This document shows, one piece after another, positions 35,817 to 44,545 of a stretch of DNA of 64,000 bases. How positions within the stretch are numbered: position 1 is the stretch's first letter; every line of letters starts with the position of its first letter. The notes under the pieces are model-generated. The model saw nothing but the letters and a program-made list of their open reading frames with translations. It had not been told where the DNA came from and did no database searches. This stretch comes from Bradyrhizobium sp. MOS002 (GTDB taxonomy: Bacteria > Pseudomonadota > Alphaproteobacteria > Rhizobiales > Xanthobacteraceae), in NCBI RefSeq assembly GCF_003020115.1, contig NZ_PYFX01000001.1:511501-575500 (forward strand), written 5' to 3'. A program made the translations under genes and the position numbers.

Positions 35817-36755
35817 TCATGCGGCGGCCGCGATCTCGTCGAAGGATACACCGGTCAACGTCGCCGAGACATCCCACAGCATGGCGGCCGAGGCGAAATC
35901 CTTTGCCTGCGGCATGATCTTCGCCGGCCGTGGTGGCCCTTTCAATTCGTAGAACCCGTTCGGGCCGTAATATCCGCCGGGCTCCGCTGCCGGCGAGGTC
36001 GCCGCCAACAAGGTTGGCAGCGCGCCTTCCGCAGCAGACTGGCTGATGAAAGGCTGCAGCCACCGGCTGACACGCGACTGCAAGCTCCTAGTGCCCGGCC
36101 CGTTCGGAATCAGATCGGTCCGCGCGTAGCCGGGATGTGCGGCAAGGCTCGTCAGACCCCAGCCTGCGGCGAGGCTGCGGCGCTGCAACTCCAGCGAAAA
36201 CATCAGCATCGCCAGCTTGGACTGGCAATAGGCCCGCCACGGACGATAGGAATGCTTAGCCTGCAGATCGTCGAAATTGATCGCCCCGGAGCGGTGCGCA
36301 AGGCTCGAGAGGTTGACGACTCGCGCGGCCTTCGCCCGGCGAAGCTGCGGCAACAACCGCGCCGTCAGTGCGTAATGACCGAGATAGTTGGTGCCGAGCT
36401 GCATCTCGAAACCATCTGCCGTCTGCTGCCGCTTCGGCAGCGCCATCACGCCGGCATTGTTGACGAGCAGGTCGAGCTGCTCATTGCCGGCGGCAAAGCG
36501 CCTGGTAAAATCGACGACGGAGGCGAGGCTGGCGAGATCGAGATGCTCGTAGGCGATCAGCGCATTGGGAAAGCGTTCGCAAATGCCCTCGATCGCGCGC
36601 AGACCCTTTGCGTCGTTGCGCCCCGTGAGTATGACAATGGCACCGGCGCCCGCCAGCGCCATCGCCGTCTCGTAGCCGAGGCCGCCCGTCGCTCCGGTCA
36701 CGACGGCAGTCTTGCCGCTGAGGGAGGGGATGTCTGCCGTGGTCCAGTCGGTCAT
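35817..36755 (-). CDS. SDR oxidoreductase, retinol-dehydrogenase-like
   Basis: A 312-residue short-chain dehydrogenase. Seen: TGxxxGxG in AVVTGATGGLGYETAMALA, NNAG in LLVNNAGVMALP, catalytic Ser in VVNLSSLAH and Tyr/Lys in YCQSKLAML. The spacing and C-terminal extension (residues 230-312) match the retinol dehydrogenase-like/WW-domain oxidoreductase-like subgroup. Divergent from a TetR gene 84 bases away with a palindrome in between, so it is likely repressed by that regulator. Confidence 0.9.
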   Translation of the reverse strand: MTDWTTADIPSLSGKTAVVTGATGGLGYETAMALAGAGAIVILTGRNDAKGLRAIEGICERFPNALIAYEHLDLASLASVVDFTRRFAAGNEQLDLLVNNAGVMALPKRQQTADGFEMQLGTNYLGHYALTARLLPQLRRAKAARVVNLSSLAHRSGAINFDDLQAKHSYRPWRAYCQSKLAMLMFSLELQRRSLAAGWGLTSLAAHPGYARTDLIPNGPGTRSLQSRVSRWLQPFISQSAAEGALPTLLAATSPAAEPGGYYGPNGFYELKGPPRPAKIMPQAKDFASAAMLWDVSATLTGVSFDEIAAAA

Positions 36756-36803
36756 GCCATAGCTCCGTCGGGGCTGGGAAAGGGCCCGCGACGGGTCTAA
36801 ATG

Positions 36804-36816
36804 TGCACTGGGTGCA
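36804..36816. promoter_or_regulatory. Candidate TetR operator
   Basis: A perfect inverted repeat TGCAC-TGG-GTGCA in the 83-base gap between the SDR gene and the divergent TetR gene. On the minus strand it falls between a possible -35 (TTGCAA) and -10 of the SDR promoter, where a repressor would block it. Confidence 0.6.
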
Positions 36817-36838
36817 ACTTTGCAAGTGGTGAAATGAT

Positions 36839-37480
36839 TTGAATGCTTCGAAGCCCGCCAGGACAAGCGCCAAGCCATTGTCGCCGGGAGGAAAATCGCC
36901 GGTAGCACCGGGCTTGCGCGCGCGCAAGCAGCAGGCGACCCGCGAACGGCTGGCCCGCGCGGCGATGGTGCTGTTCCTGGAGCGCGGCTTCGAGGCCACG
37001 ACCATCGACGATATCGCGGCCGCGGCGGACGTGTCGCGACGCAGCTTCTTCCATTATTTCGCCTCGAAGGAGGACGTGGTCGCGGCATGGCAGGAAGGCG
37101 CCGCCGCCGCGCTGGTCGCGGAGGTCGTGGCGCGGCCGGCGGGCGAAACCATGCTGACCGCGGCGGAAAACGCGATCGCGGCAACGCTCAAGCGGATCGA
37201 TCCGGCCGAGGCCGCGGCAATGTCGCGGCTCAAGCGCGACAATCCCGCGCTTCAGGCCCGCGACCAGCTCAAATACGAGAAGCTCGAGCGGGCGCTGGCC
37301 GAAGGGCTCTCCCAGCGCGCCAGAAACAAATCGGAGCAGCTGAAGGCACGCCTCGTCGCAATGATTGCCACCGGCGCGATGCGCGTCGGCGGCGAGAGCT
37401 GGATCGGCGGAGGGGCGCGAGAGAAGCCGGAAGCTTTCGTCAAGCGCACTTTCGACGCGATCAGGGCGATATTGGCGTGA
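36839..37480 (+). CDS. TetR family transcriptional regulator
   Basis: A 213-residue regulator. Seen: the TetR DNA-binding domain at about residues 28-80 with RERLARAAMVLFLERGFEATT, IDDIAAAADVSRRSFFHYFASKED; the remaining ligand-binding half is helical. The start is a TTG at 36839; an internal start a few codons later would not affect the DNA-binding domain. It is divergent from the SDR/NAD-binding pair and followed on the opposite strand by an alpha/beta hydrolase 6 bases away (convergent). Confidence 0.92.
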   Translation: MNASKPARTSAKPLSPGGKSPVAPGLRARKQQATRERLARAAMVLFLERGFEATTIDDIAAAADVSRRSFFHYFASKEDVVAAWQEGAAAALVAEVVARPAGETMLTAAENAIAATLKRIDPAEAAAMSRLKRDNPALQARDQLKYEKLERALAEGLSQRARNKSEQLKARLVAMIATGAMRVGGESWIGGGAREKPEAFVKRTFDAIRAILA

Positions 37481-37486
37481 AGCCGC

Positions 37487-38311
37487 TCACCCCCTGAAGA
37501 ACGCCAGCAGGTCCGCGTTGATGGTCTCGGCGTGCGTTGTCGGCATGCCGTGCGGGAAACCCTTGTAGGTCTTCAGCGTGCCGTTCTTGAGCAGCTTGGC
37601 CGACAACGGCGCGGAATCGGCGTAAGGCACGATCTGGTCGTCGTCGCCGTGCATCACCAGCACCGGCACATTGATCTTCTTCAAATCCTCGGTGAAGTCG
37701 GTCTGCGAGAACGCGACGATGCCGTCGTAATGGGCCTTCGCGCCGCCCATCATGCCCTGGCGCCACCAGTTCTGGATCACCGCTTCCGACGGCTTCGCGC
37801 CGGGACGATTGTAGCCGTAGAACGGACCGGCTGCGATGTCGCGGTAGAAGCTGGCGCGGCCGGCAGCGAGCTGCACCTTGAAATCGTCGAACACGCTCTT
37901 CGGCAGGCCGCCGGGATTGGCGTCTGTCTTCAGCATCAGCGGCGGCACTGCGGAGAGGATCGCGGCCTTCGCCACCCGGCTCTCGCCATGGCGCGCGATG
38001 TAATGCACGACTTCGCCGCCGCCGGTGGAATGGCCGACGTGGATTGCATTCTTGAGGTCGAGATGCGCCGTCACGGCCGCGAGATCATCGGCATAATGAT
38101 CCATGTCGTGGCCGTCGGCGACCTGCGACGAGCGGCCGTGGCCGCGACGGTCATGGGCGACGACACGGTAGCCGCGGGTGACGAAGAACATCATCTGCGC
38201 ATCCCAGTCGTCCGCCGACAGCGGCCAGCCATGGCTGAACACGATCGGCTGGCCACTTCCCCAATCCTTGTAGAAGATCTCGACGCCGTCCTTGGTGGTG
38301 ATGGTGGGCAT
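37487..38311 (-). CDS. Alpha/beta hydrolase, chloroperoxidase-like
   Basis: A 274-residue alpha/beta hydrolase of the non-heme chloroperoxidase/esterase type. Seen: the start [28 protein letters not shown], the nucleophile elbow [15 protein letters not shown] (Ser near residue 94), Asp in [12 protein letters not shown] and His in [12 protein letters not shown]. Such enzymes hydrolyse esters and can make peracids. A membrane-protein gene lies 19 bases upstream on the same strand, so the two are probably co-transcribed. Confidence 0.93.
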   Translation of the reverse strand: MPTITTKDGVEIFYKDWGSGQPIVFSHGWPLSADDWDAQMMFFVTRGYRVVAHDRRGHGRSSQVADGHDMDHYADDLAAVTAHLDLKNAIHVGHSTGGGEVVHYIARHGESRVAKAAILSAVPPLMLKTDANPGGLPKSVFDDFKVQLAAGRASFYRDIAAGPFYGYNRPGAKPSEAVIQNWWRQGMMGGAKAHYDGIVAFSQTDFTEDLKKINVPVLVMHGDDDQIVPYADSAPLSAKLLKNGTLKTYKGFPHGMPTTHAETINADLLAFFRG

Positions 38312-38330
38312 TGTCAGGCTCCTTGAATGA

Positions 38331-38840
38331 TCAGGCGAACGCCATCGGCTTGAAGCGGCGCCAGGCGCCGACGGTGAGCACCACGAAGAACACCAGCACG
38401 AGGCCCTGCACCACGGCGAACACGGGACCTCCCGGTGGATTCGGCGGCACGGCGGGTGCGAGCGCGGCGAGCGCCGGCACCTTCAGGAACGACTGGATCA
38501 CCAGCACGAAGACGTTGAAATACAGCGAGATCATCGCGGTCACGATGTAGACCGGGCGCCAGCCCCCGGTGAGCTTCATGCCGTAGAGCGCGATACAGGC
38601 GATCGCGAGCAGGACCAGCGAGATGATGCCGATGATATGCGAGGGCAGCAGCTCCTTGAACGGAAACAGGAAGCCGGTGGCGCTGGTGAGGATCGTGAAC
38701 AGCAGGAAAATCGCGGTCAGGCCCGGCATCGGCTTCGAGCCGAGCAGGCCGAACATCACGACGAGGCCGGCGGCAATGCCAATCAGGCTGATGATGACAT
38801 GGACCAACGTGAAGGCGGGCAAGCTCAACCCAAGAACCAT
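38331..38840 (-). CDS. Membrane protein of unknown function
   Basis: A 169-residue protein with five hydrophobic segments (e.g. [21 protein letters not shown] and [20 protein letters not shown]) and no recognised catalytic motif. It is probably in the inner membrane. AGGAGAG is about 8 bases before the ATG at 38840. It lies 19 bases before the alpha/beta hydrolase gene and is likely transcribed with it. Confidence 0.82.
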   Translation of the reverse strand: MVLGLSLPAFTLVHVIISLIGIAAGLVVMFGLLGSKPMPGLTAIFLLFTILTSATGFLFPFKELLPSHIIGIISLVLLAIACIALYGMKLTGGWRPVYIVTAMISLYFNVFVLVIQSFLKVPALAALAPAVPPNPPGGPVFAVVQGLVLVFFVVLTVGAWRRFKPMAFA

Positions 38841-39048
38841 GACATCTCTCCTACTCTCTGCATTGAGTTCAGGATTGATATTACGGTCCTCATCGGATTG
38901 CCACATGCGCTGGCGTCACACATGCGTGCACAGCCATGCGTCATCGTGCGAATCGACAAACGCATGACTGAATTTTTTGCAACGCTGTCGCAAACGACGG
39001 CAGCTTGTAACCCGCCGGGCTACGAGTCGACGAAAGTCGGATCGCGGC

Positions 39049-39357
39049 TCACACTTCCTTGGTGTCGAAAATCAACAGGTCGGCGCCGCCACTGGCGAAT
39101 TTCGGCACGTCGCCCGCGGCCGCCTTGCCTGCTTCGCTGCCGAAGGCCGACTGGATGGCGGCGACGTTGTCGAACGTGAGGATGGCGACGAGGTGGATTC
39201 CGGACGGTCCCGCGGGGGAGCCGACGGCGCCCGTGCTGACCGCGTACTTCTTCAAGCCGGGAAGTTTCTTCGCGAGCGGGATGTGCGTCTCGGCATAATG
39301 CTTGTCGAAGGCGGCAGCATCCTTGGGCGTCTTGTAGAGCACGACGAGTTCAGCCAT
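39049..39357 (-). CDS. EthD family protein
   Basis: A 102-residue dimeric alpha/beta-barrel (ferredoxin-like) protein. Seen: VVLYKTPKDAAAFDKHYAETHIPLAKKLPG, the diagnostic EthD stretch, then YAVSTGAVG and HLVAILTFDNVAAIQSAFGS. EthD was found with ethyl-tert-butyl-ether P450 genes but the family is broad and its general role is unknown. GGGAGG is 5 bases before the ATG. It stands alone, preceded by a repeat (39389-39500). Confidence 0.9.
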   Translation of the reverse strand: MAELVVLYKTPKDAAAFDKHYAETHIPLAKKLPGLKKYAVSTGAVGSPAGPSGIHLVAILTFDNVAAIQSAFGSEAGKAAAGDVPKFASGGADLLIFDTKEV

Positions 39358-39388
39358 TTAGTCCTCCCGTTAAGCGTTTTGTTTGTCG

Positions 39389-39500
39389 ATCCTCATGGTG
39401 AGGAGGCGCGCGAGCGCCGTCTCGAACCATGCAGGCCCGGCTTTGGCGGCTGGGCCTTCATCCTTCGAGACGCGCGCAATGCGCGCTCCTCAGGATGAGG
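39389..39500. repeat. Palindromic intergenic repeat
   Basis: Ends ATCCTCATGGTGAGGAG... and ...CTCCTCAGGATGAGG are inverted, enclosing GTCTCGAACCATG / CATCCTTCGAGACG. I see no second copy in this window, but its form is that of the genus-typical dispersed palindromes. Confidence 0.65.
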
Positions 39501-39569
39501 GGATAGTCTGCATCAACACGCGCAATGGCAAGCCTCATTCGACTTGCCATTTACTTGCCTTGTCCTTGA

Positions 39570-41288
39570 CTAAAGCGCCGGTTTTGCGGCGTCGCCGAGG
39601 AAGCCGTGCAGGGAGGCCACGACCTGGGCGCCTTCGCCGATAGCGCCGCCGACGCGCTTGACCGAGCCGGAACGGACGTCACCGACGGCGTAGACGCCGG
39701 GCACCGAGGTCTCCAGTGGCGCGACCAGCCGGCCCTGGTTCTGTTCGGACTGCGCGCCGGTCACGACGAAGCCGCCGCGATCGAGCGTCACGCCACAGCC
39801 GTCGAGCCAATTGGTGGCGGGATCGGCGCCGACGAACAAAAAGAGATTGCGGATGTCGGCGAAATCCTCGTCGTTCGACAGCCGGCTCTTCAGGCGGATG
39901 CGCCGCAGCAGCGAGGCTTCGTCGCCTTCGAGCGCGGAGATTTCGGTGTTGAACATCAATTCGATGTTGGGGGTCGCTTCGATGCGCTCGATGAGATAGC
40001 GCGACATGCTGGCGCCCAGGCCGCCTCCGCGGATGATCATGAGAACTTTTTTGGCGTGTCCCGACAGGAACACGGCGGCCTGCCCCGCCGAGTTGCCGGC
40101 GCCGACCAGTGCGACCTCCTCGCCGGCGCACAGCTTCGCCTCGACCGGGGAGGCCCAGTACCAAACACCGCGGCCCTCGAACTTGTCGAGATTCTCGATC
40201 TCCGGCCGGCGATAGCGCGCGCCACTGGCGACCACGATGGCGCGCGCGCGCAGGGGATCGCAGCCGTCGAGCGCCACCGAGAATGCGCCATCCCTGCGCG
40301 TGCAGTCGAGCGACTTCACCGTGACGGGAATCATGATCTCGGCACCGAATTTCTGGGCCTGGGTGAAGGCGCGCGCGGTCAATGCCTGACCGGAAATGCC
40401 GGTCGGAAAGCCGAGGTAGTTTTCGATACGCGCGCTGGCGCCGGCCTGGCCGCCGAAGGCGCGGGTGTCGAGCACCGCGACCGAGAGGCCTTCGGATGCG
40501 GCATACACCGCGGTGGCGAGCCCGGCCGGTCCGGAGCCGACGACCGCAACGTCGTAGATGCGATCGTCCTTTGCTCCGCCGATCATGCCAATGGCACGGG
40601 CAAGTTCGGTTTCGCCGGGGTTGCGCAGCACCTCGCCGCTGGCGGCGACGACCAGCGGCCAGTCTTCCGGCTTGGGCGAATAGCGCGCGATCAATTCGGC
40701 GGCGTCACGGTCGCGCTCAGGATCGAGCAGATGATGCGGCTGGCCGTTGCGGGTGAGGAACCCCTGCAGCCGCACCACGCCTGCCGAATGCGACGGTCCG
40801 ATCAGCACCACGCCGCCGACGCCGGCCTGGAGCAGATTGACCCGGCGCAGGATCAGCGCGCGCATGATGCGCTCGCCGAGGTCGGCCTCGGCGACCAGCA
40901 GCGCGCGCAGCCGCTCCGGCGGCAGCAGCAGCGTCTCGACATCGCCTTCGGCGCGGCCGTCGACCAGCGCCGGCCGTCCGGAGAGCTGGCTCAGCTCGGC
41001 CAAAAATTGCCCCGGCCCCTGGTCGATCAACGGGGTGACGTGGCCAAGGCCGTCGCGCTGGGTGATGGCGACATGTCCCTTCAGCACGACGAACATGCCG
41101 GGCCCCGGCTTGCCGGTCTCGAACAGGAATTCCCCATCGGCATAGTTGCGGACCTCGCCGAAATGCCTCATCCGCTCGATCTCCGCTGATGTCAGCGTCG
41201 GAAAGGTCTGCTCAGGGCGGGTGAACCGCGACATCTGCGCGTCACTCTCGGGTCGTTGCGATTCGTCCTGCCCCATTGCCACGTCCAT
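39570..41288 (-). CDS. Cyclic-nucleotide-binding / thioredoxin-reductase-like fusion
   Basis: A 572-residue protein. Seen in order: a cyclic-nucleotide-binding domain (about 30-150; LFETGKPGPGMFVVLKGHVAIT, then QGPGQFLAELSQLSGRPAL), a linker, and a thioredoxin-reductase-like flavoprotein (about 245-572) with the FAD motif VAVVGSGPAGLATAVYAA, NADPH motif VALVGAGNSAGQAAVFLS and FAD end VPGVYAVGDVRSG. The redox-active CxxC of thioredoxin reductase is replaced: the site reads WYWASPVEAKLC. So it probably passes electrons differently. Start choice (41288) is not certain; alternatives lie within 12 bases either side. Confidence 0.9.
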   Translation of the reverse strand: MDVAMGQDESQRPESDAQMSRFTRPEQTFPTLTSAEIERMRHFGEVRNYADGEFLFETGKPGPGMFVVLKGHVAITQRDGLGHVTPLIDQGPGQFLAELSQLSGRPALVDGRAEGDVETLLLPPERLRALLVAEADLGERIMRALILRRVNLLQAGVGGVVLIGPSHSAGVVRLQGFLTRNGQPHHLLDPERDRDAAELIARYSPKPEDWPLVVAASGEVLRNPGETELARAIGMIGGAKDDRIYDVAVVGSGPAGLATAVYAASEGLSVAVLDTRAFGGQAGASARIENYLGFPTGISGQALTARAFTQAQKFGAEIMIPVTVKSLDCTRRDGAFSVALDGCDPLRARAIVVASGARYRRPEIENLDKFEGRGVWYWASPVEAKLCAGEEVALVGAGNSAGQAAVFLSGHAKKVLMIIRGGGLGASMSRYLIERIEATPNIELMFNTEISALEGDEASLLRRIRLKSRLSNDEDFADIRNLFLFVGADPATNWLDGCGVTLDRGGFVVTGAQSEQNQGRLVAPLETSVPGVYAVGDVRSGSVKRVGGAIGEGAQVVASLHGFLGDAAKPAL

Positions 41289-41318
41289 GCACTCCAAAAA
41301 AATTCCAGCCGTCGGATT

Positions 41319-41519
41319 CTAGCCGCCGGTCTTGTCGGCGGTCCCCTCATCTAGGGAACCATCTTCATTCTGCGAGGGGTCGCCACTTGCGGCGCGTTCG
41401 CGCGCCTGCACCTTCCGCCGCTTCAGGTTTTCGCGCAGCGCCGATTTGAGCCGGTCGTCGCGGGACGCCCTCGCCTGTTTGGAGTCCTGCCGCTCGCTCT
41501 TGTCGTTCTCGTCAGCCAT
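41319..41519 (-). CDS. Small charged protein, unknown function
   Basis: A 66-residue protein without a signal peptide, made mostly of charged and small residues (RDDRLKSALRENLKRRKVQARER in the middle, acidic end). Such short Lys/Arg-Glu helices are common in conserved alphaproteobacterial proteins of unknown role. It lies 30 bases upstream of the CNB/flavoprotein gene on the same strand and may share its transcript. Confidence 0.65.
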   Translation of the reverse strand: MADENDKSERQDSKQARASRDDRLKSALRENLKRRKVQARERAASGDPSQNEDGSLDEGTADKTGG

Positions 41520-41834
41520 CAGGGTCCATTACAGCGATCGGCGATAACATGCCCGAGGAATAAGGCAGCTCAAGAGGCCCGCGCGATCCGATCGTGCGAA
41601 AATCGAAATGGATCGAATCCGGCGCGTCGGGCAACTGGCCAGTTGGGTGGGGATATCGGAACCGAATCCGCGGAAAGTCGGCCGTTTCGAGCCAAAACAG
41701 GCACTTTGGCCCCGATATCGACCCGATTTTATCGCTTTGGCGGAGCTAGCAAGCTTGCACAGGAGGGGGGCTTGTGGCAGATATCGGCCCGCTTGGTAGG
41801 CCCCTCGTGGCGGCCGATTCTTACCCCAGCACAT

Positions 41835-41909
41835 GCTGCCGTAGCTCAGTGGTAGAGCACTCCATTGGTAATGGAGAGGTCGACAGTTCAATCCTGTCTG
41901 GCAGCACCA
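41835..41909 (+). tRNA. tRNA-Thr (GGT)
   Basis: A 75-base tRNA with encoded CCA. Acceptor GCTGCCG pairs with TGGCAGC (last pair G-T), T arm GTTCAATCC, anticodon stem CTCCA/TGGAG with loop TTGGTAA, giving anticodon GGT (threonine). A possible promoter (TTGCAC at 41755, 17 bases, CAGATA) lies upstream. Confidence 0.95.
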
Positions 41910-41984
41910 TTCCCTGGGTCAAATCACGCACAGATCAGCATTCTCGCGGCTCAAAGCACCCGAGTTTTGCTTCTCTCCTTACCC

Positions 41985-42480
41985 CTCCTCTGTGAAGAGG
42001 GCGCAGGGAAGACCGGGTGCCGGCTGGCACCCGCGGTCCGCTGCGCGAAAGTGTAGCGCAAAGAGACCGCACAGCAGCATACAGGTGACGCCGAACACTC
42101 GGCCTTCCCTGCACAGTGGGTTGACGGCTTATGCCGCGCTCTCCCCGGCGACGAGTTCCTTTTTGTCACCGTCGCCTTGCGAATTGACGATGGCCGAAGA
42201 CCCGGTTGAGCCCCGATCCATCTCCGCAAGGCTTGACCGTAGCAACGACGGCCAGGACCACACGATTTTGCCGTACGCAGCGATCCGGCTTCGCCCAAAG
42301 GCTTCACCGGACACAGGCGCCGTTCGTCCGCACGCAACAGGACCTCACGAGGTTCATCTCGCCCTGGTCCCGCCTTCGCGTGCCCGACGCTGCCGCGTCC
42401 ACCGCACCCCGATCCACGTTCGTTACGACGGACGATCGCCCCTCTCCCTGGACCGGGATGGGCGGATGGATAACGTAATT
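41985..42480. repeat. Long intergenic element, probable multicopy repeat
   Basis: About 500 bases without a convincing gene. It contains GGAAGACCGGGTGCCGGCTGGCACCCGC-like palindromic parts and short frames on both strands. From memory, sequences of this form recur in Bradyrhizobium-type genomes, but only one copy lies in this window, so its repeat nature is not shown here. Confidence 0.45.
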
Positions 42481-42641
42481 CCGAATTTCGGTAAAGTGGA
42501 ATATTTTTATGGGGAAGGGTTGACGAGTTTTGGCGGGAGGTGGGTGTTTTGCCCGACGGGTCAGATTGGCGCACATCATGTCGTAGCGCGTGCGCGCCAA
42601 CCACGTATGACAGTCGCTACCGGAGAGGCCGCCAGGACCGT

Positions 42642-42949
42642 CTACTTCGCCGATTTATCCGCGATAATCCCCAACTTATGAATTTCCGGTGTCCTGGCGA
42701 ACATGTCGCCTTCCTTGATCTTATCCATCAACGCGGCCGCGACCTTTCCGTTGAGATGCGCGTCGCGCCCAGCCTCGTCGTCGAAGGTATCAAATATTGC
42801 GAAAGAGGAAGGTCCTTCCTGAATCGTATACCATGAGATCGTTCCGAGTTCGGCGTTCACCAAAGGAACCGCCGACCGCAGGAAGTCCTCGACCTCTTCT
42901 CCTTGCCAGGCTTGGCTTCAAGCGGAACGTACAGCGCGAACTTTGTCAT
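42642..42949 (-). pseudogene. Antibiotic biosynthesis monooxygenase, frameshifted
   Basis: An ABM-family gene (small quinol monooxygenase type, about 102 residues) broken by one missing base. The first 16-18 codons from the ATG at 42949 (MTKFALYVPLEAKPGKE) are in one frame; from 42896 on, EVEDFLRSAVPLVNAELGT and SSFAIFDTFDDEAGRDAHLNG continue in another. The loss lies near 42897-42898. AGGAGAG precedes the ATG, so the original start is clear. Either the gene is inactive or this is a sequencing error. Confidence 0.85.
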
Positions 42950-43422
42950 TCTGCTCTCCTGTTCTGATCGTCGCGAATGCCTTTCGGCTACAAATCATCC
43001 TCGCGTCATGAACGCTCAACCGCACAATTCCCAGGGTCGGAATTCGATCCTTGCAAACTCTTTATGATATTTGCCGTTGCGATAATTTGACCGATAGCGC
43101 GTGGCGCGTTGCCACATCTCTTGAAACGCTCATTTTTTTGAGCAAGCCCTCGATCACTCCGTCGAGCAAGGGTTCCTCGAACGCCCGCCGTTTGGAACGT
43201 TCGCTTCCTCCGCGCGAAGGGGAACGCACGCTCTACCCATCCTACGCACTGGGGTCGGTTCCCAAGCAAACATAGTGGAAGCCGCGGCGAACCGGCCTAG
43301 CGCCTCCGCGCACCGCGGCGCGAGCATGCCGGAGCGCATGAGTTCCGTGACTTATATCAACCTAACGCGTCGAGGCCGCCGCAATCTCCCGTGCTCCCAG
43401 ACTTCGTAGAGAGGTTGCTGTC
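42950..43422. other. Intergenic region, 473 bases
   Basis: I see no supported gene. A CTCTACCCATCCTACGCAC block at 43230 matches the right part of the 44 kb repeat pair, so repeat remnants are present. The promoter of the small exported gene at 43423 must lie near the end. Confidence 0.45.
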
Positions 43423-43800
43423 ATGCTTCGCTATATTCTCGCTGCTACCGCAGCAGTTGTTCTGCTCACCGCCAGTTTGATCCCAGACGATGCCTATGCC
43501 CGCGGTCGCGGCGGTGGGGGCTATCGGGGCGGTGGCGGATATCACGGAGGTGGATACCGCGGCGGCGCTGTTGCAGCCCGAGGCTACCGGGGCGGCGCTG
43601 TCGCAGTTCGAGGAGCGCGGGGTGGTGCTGTTGCAGTGCGTGGCGGGCGCTATGGTTATGGCGGCTACGGGTATCGGCGTTACGGAGTCGGTGCGGCGGC
43701 GGTCGGCGCGGCTGCCATCGGCGCTGCTGCGACAGGCGCCTACTATCGCGGCGGCTGCGGCTACGACGCCTACGGCAACTGGATTTGTCCGGGCTACTAG
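43423..43800 (+). CDS. Exported Gly/Arg/Tyr-rich repeat protein
   Basis: A 125-residue protein with a signal peptide (MLRYILAATAAVVLLTASLI, cleavage near AYA) and a low-complexity mature part with a repeated RGGAVAVRG-type unit (three times, about residues 46-74), a GYGGYGYRRYG block and a hydrophobic small-residue stretch. It ends GGCGYDAYGNWICPGY with two cysteines, an end shared with many small secreted rhizobial proteins. GAGAGG is about 8 bases before the ATG. Function unknown; surface or cell-wall association is a guess. Confidence 0.8.
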   Translation: MLRYILAATAAVVLLTASLIPDDAYARGRGGGGYRGGGGYHGGGYRGGAVAARGYRGGAVAVRGARGGAVAVRGGRYGYGGYGYRRYGVGAAAVGAAAIGAAATGAYYRGGCGYDAYGNWICPGY

Positions 43801-44027
43801 TCCGTATCCTCGCGGCCGCGAAAAATCGTAGCGACGCGGCGCCGATTCGGGATCCTCGGCGCCGCACAACGCACCTGCAAGAGTTCAGCGCTGTCGATTT
43901 TTGTTCGGCACGAGGCTGCTAGAGCGAGCGTGGGAGATTGCGAAGGTCTGCAACGGGTCCAGTTGCGGACATCGCCCGAGCGAGAGCTCCGGTCAGATTT
44001 GGCCAAGAGTTGCATAGCATTGCTCAG

Positions 44028-44071
44028 TGACGAAACATGATGGGTTTCGCTTCGCTCGACCCGTCCTGCGC
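44028..44071. repeat. Direct repeat, first copy
   Basis: 44 bases beginning TGACGAAACATGATGGGTTT; a second copy with only three or so differences lies at 44499-44542. Both copies sit just outside the small membrane-protein gene (44085-44414), one on each side. Confidence 0.9.
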
Positions 44072-44084
44072 GCGCTGACTGGAT

Positions 44085-44414
44085 CTACCGCCGACCACGG
44101 CGCCAGGAGGCCCCGATCAGCCAAAACACGAACCTTACAAACAGGATCGCGGCCGTGATCTGGATCCAAAGGAAACCACCGAGCTCACGCAAGACAATTT
44201 CTGCCTGAGCGCCCCAATAACCAGGAAGCGCATCGCCGACAGCTTCAATACCGTGCGTGCCTGTGCGCAGAGCCCATCGGACCCACTCAGGCTTGTAAAA
44301 GAGCGTCGCGCCGAGCAAAATCCAAGTCAGCAAAGCAGTGCTGACCCTGAAGGAGTGCACCTTGGCGTGGTGCTTGAACGCCCCGAATCTTCCATTTTCT
44401 CCGGCTTGAGCCAT
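44085..44414 (-). CDS. Small membrane protein, unknown function
   Basis: A 109-residue protein with two hydrophobic segments (VSTALLTWILLGATLFY and IQITAAILFVRFVFWLIGAS) and a basic C-terminus. I recognise no family. AGGAAAA lies about 8 bases before the ATG, supporting a real gene. It is bracketed by two direct copies of a 44-base repeat, which could reflect insertion of this gene with its flanks or independent repeat spread. Confidence 0.7.
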   Translation of the reverse strand: MAQAGENGRFGAFKHHAKVHSFRVSTALLTWILLGATLFYKPEWVRWALRTGTHGIEAVGDALPGYWGAQAEIVLRELGGFLWIQITAAILFVRFVFWLIGASWRRGRR

Positions 44415-44498
44415 GTTATTTTCCTATTCGAAGCCTACGGGGCCGGGAAGTTTGCAGGATGGGCCAGCGAAGCGAAAACCCATGGAAGATTTGCGCGG

Positions 44499-44542
44499 TG
44501 ACGAAACATGATGGGTTTCGCTTCGCTCTACCCATCCTACGC
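44499..44542. repeat. Direct repeat, second copy
   Basis: The second copy of the 44-base repeat at 44028-44071. A GATGGG...GCGAAGCGAAAACCCAT block just before it (44459-44483) is partly inverted to it, so the copy forms half of a larger palindrome. Confidence 0.88.
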
Positions 44543-44545
44543 ATG

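Noticed and set aside
39606-41189. 527-residue open frame opposite the CNB/flavoprotein fusion
   Set aside because: Shadow of a gene whose FAD and NADPH motifs are unmistakable.
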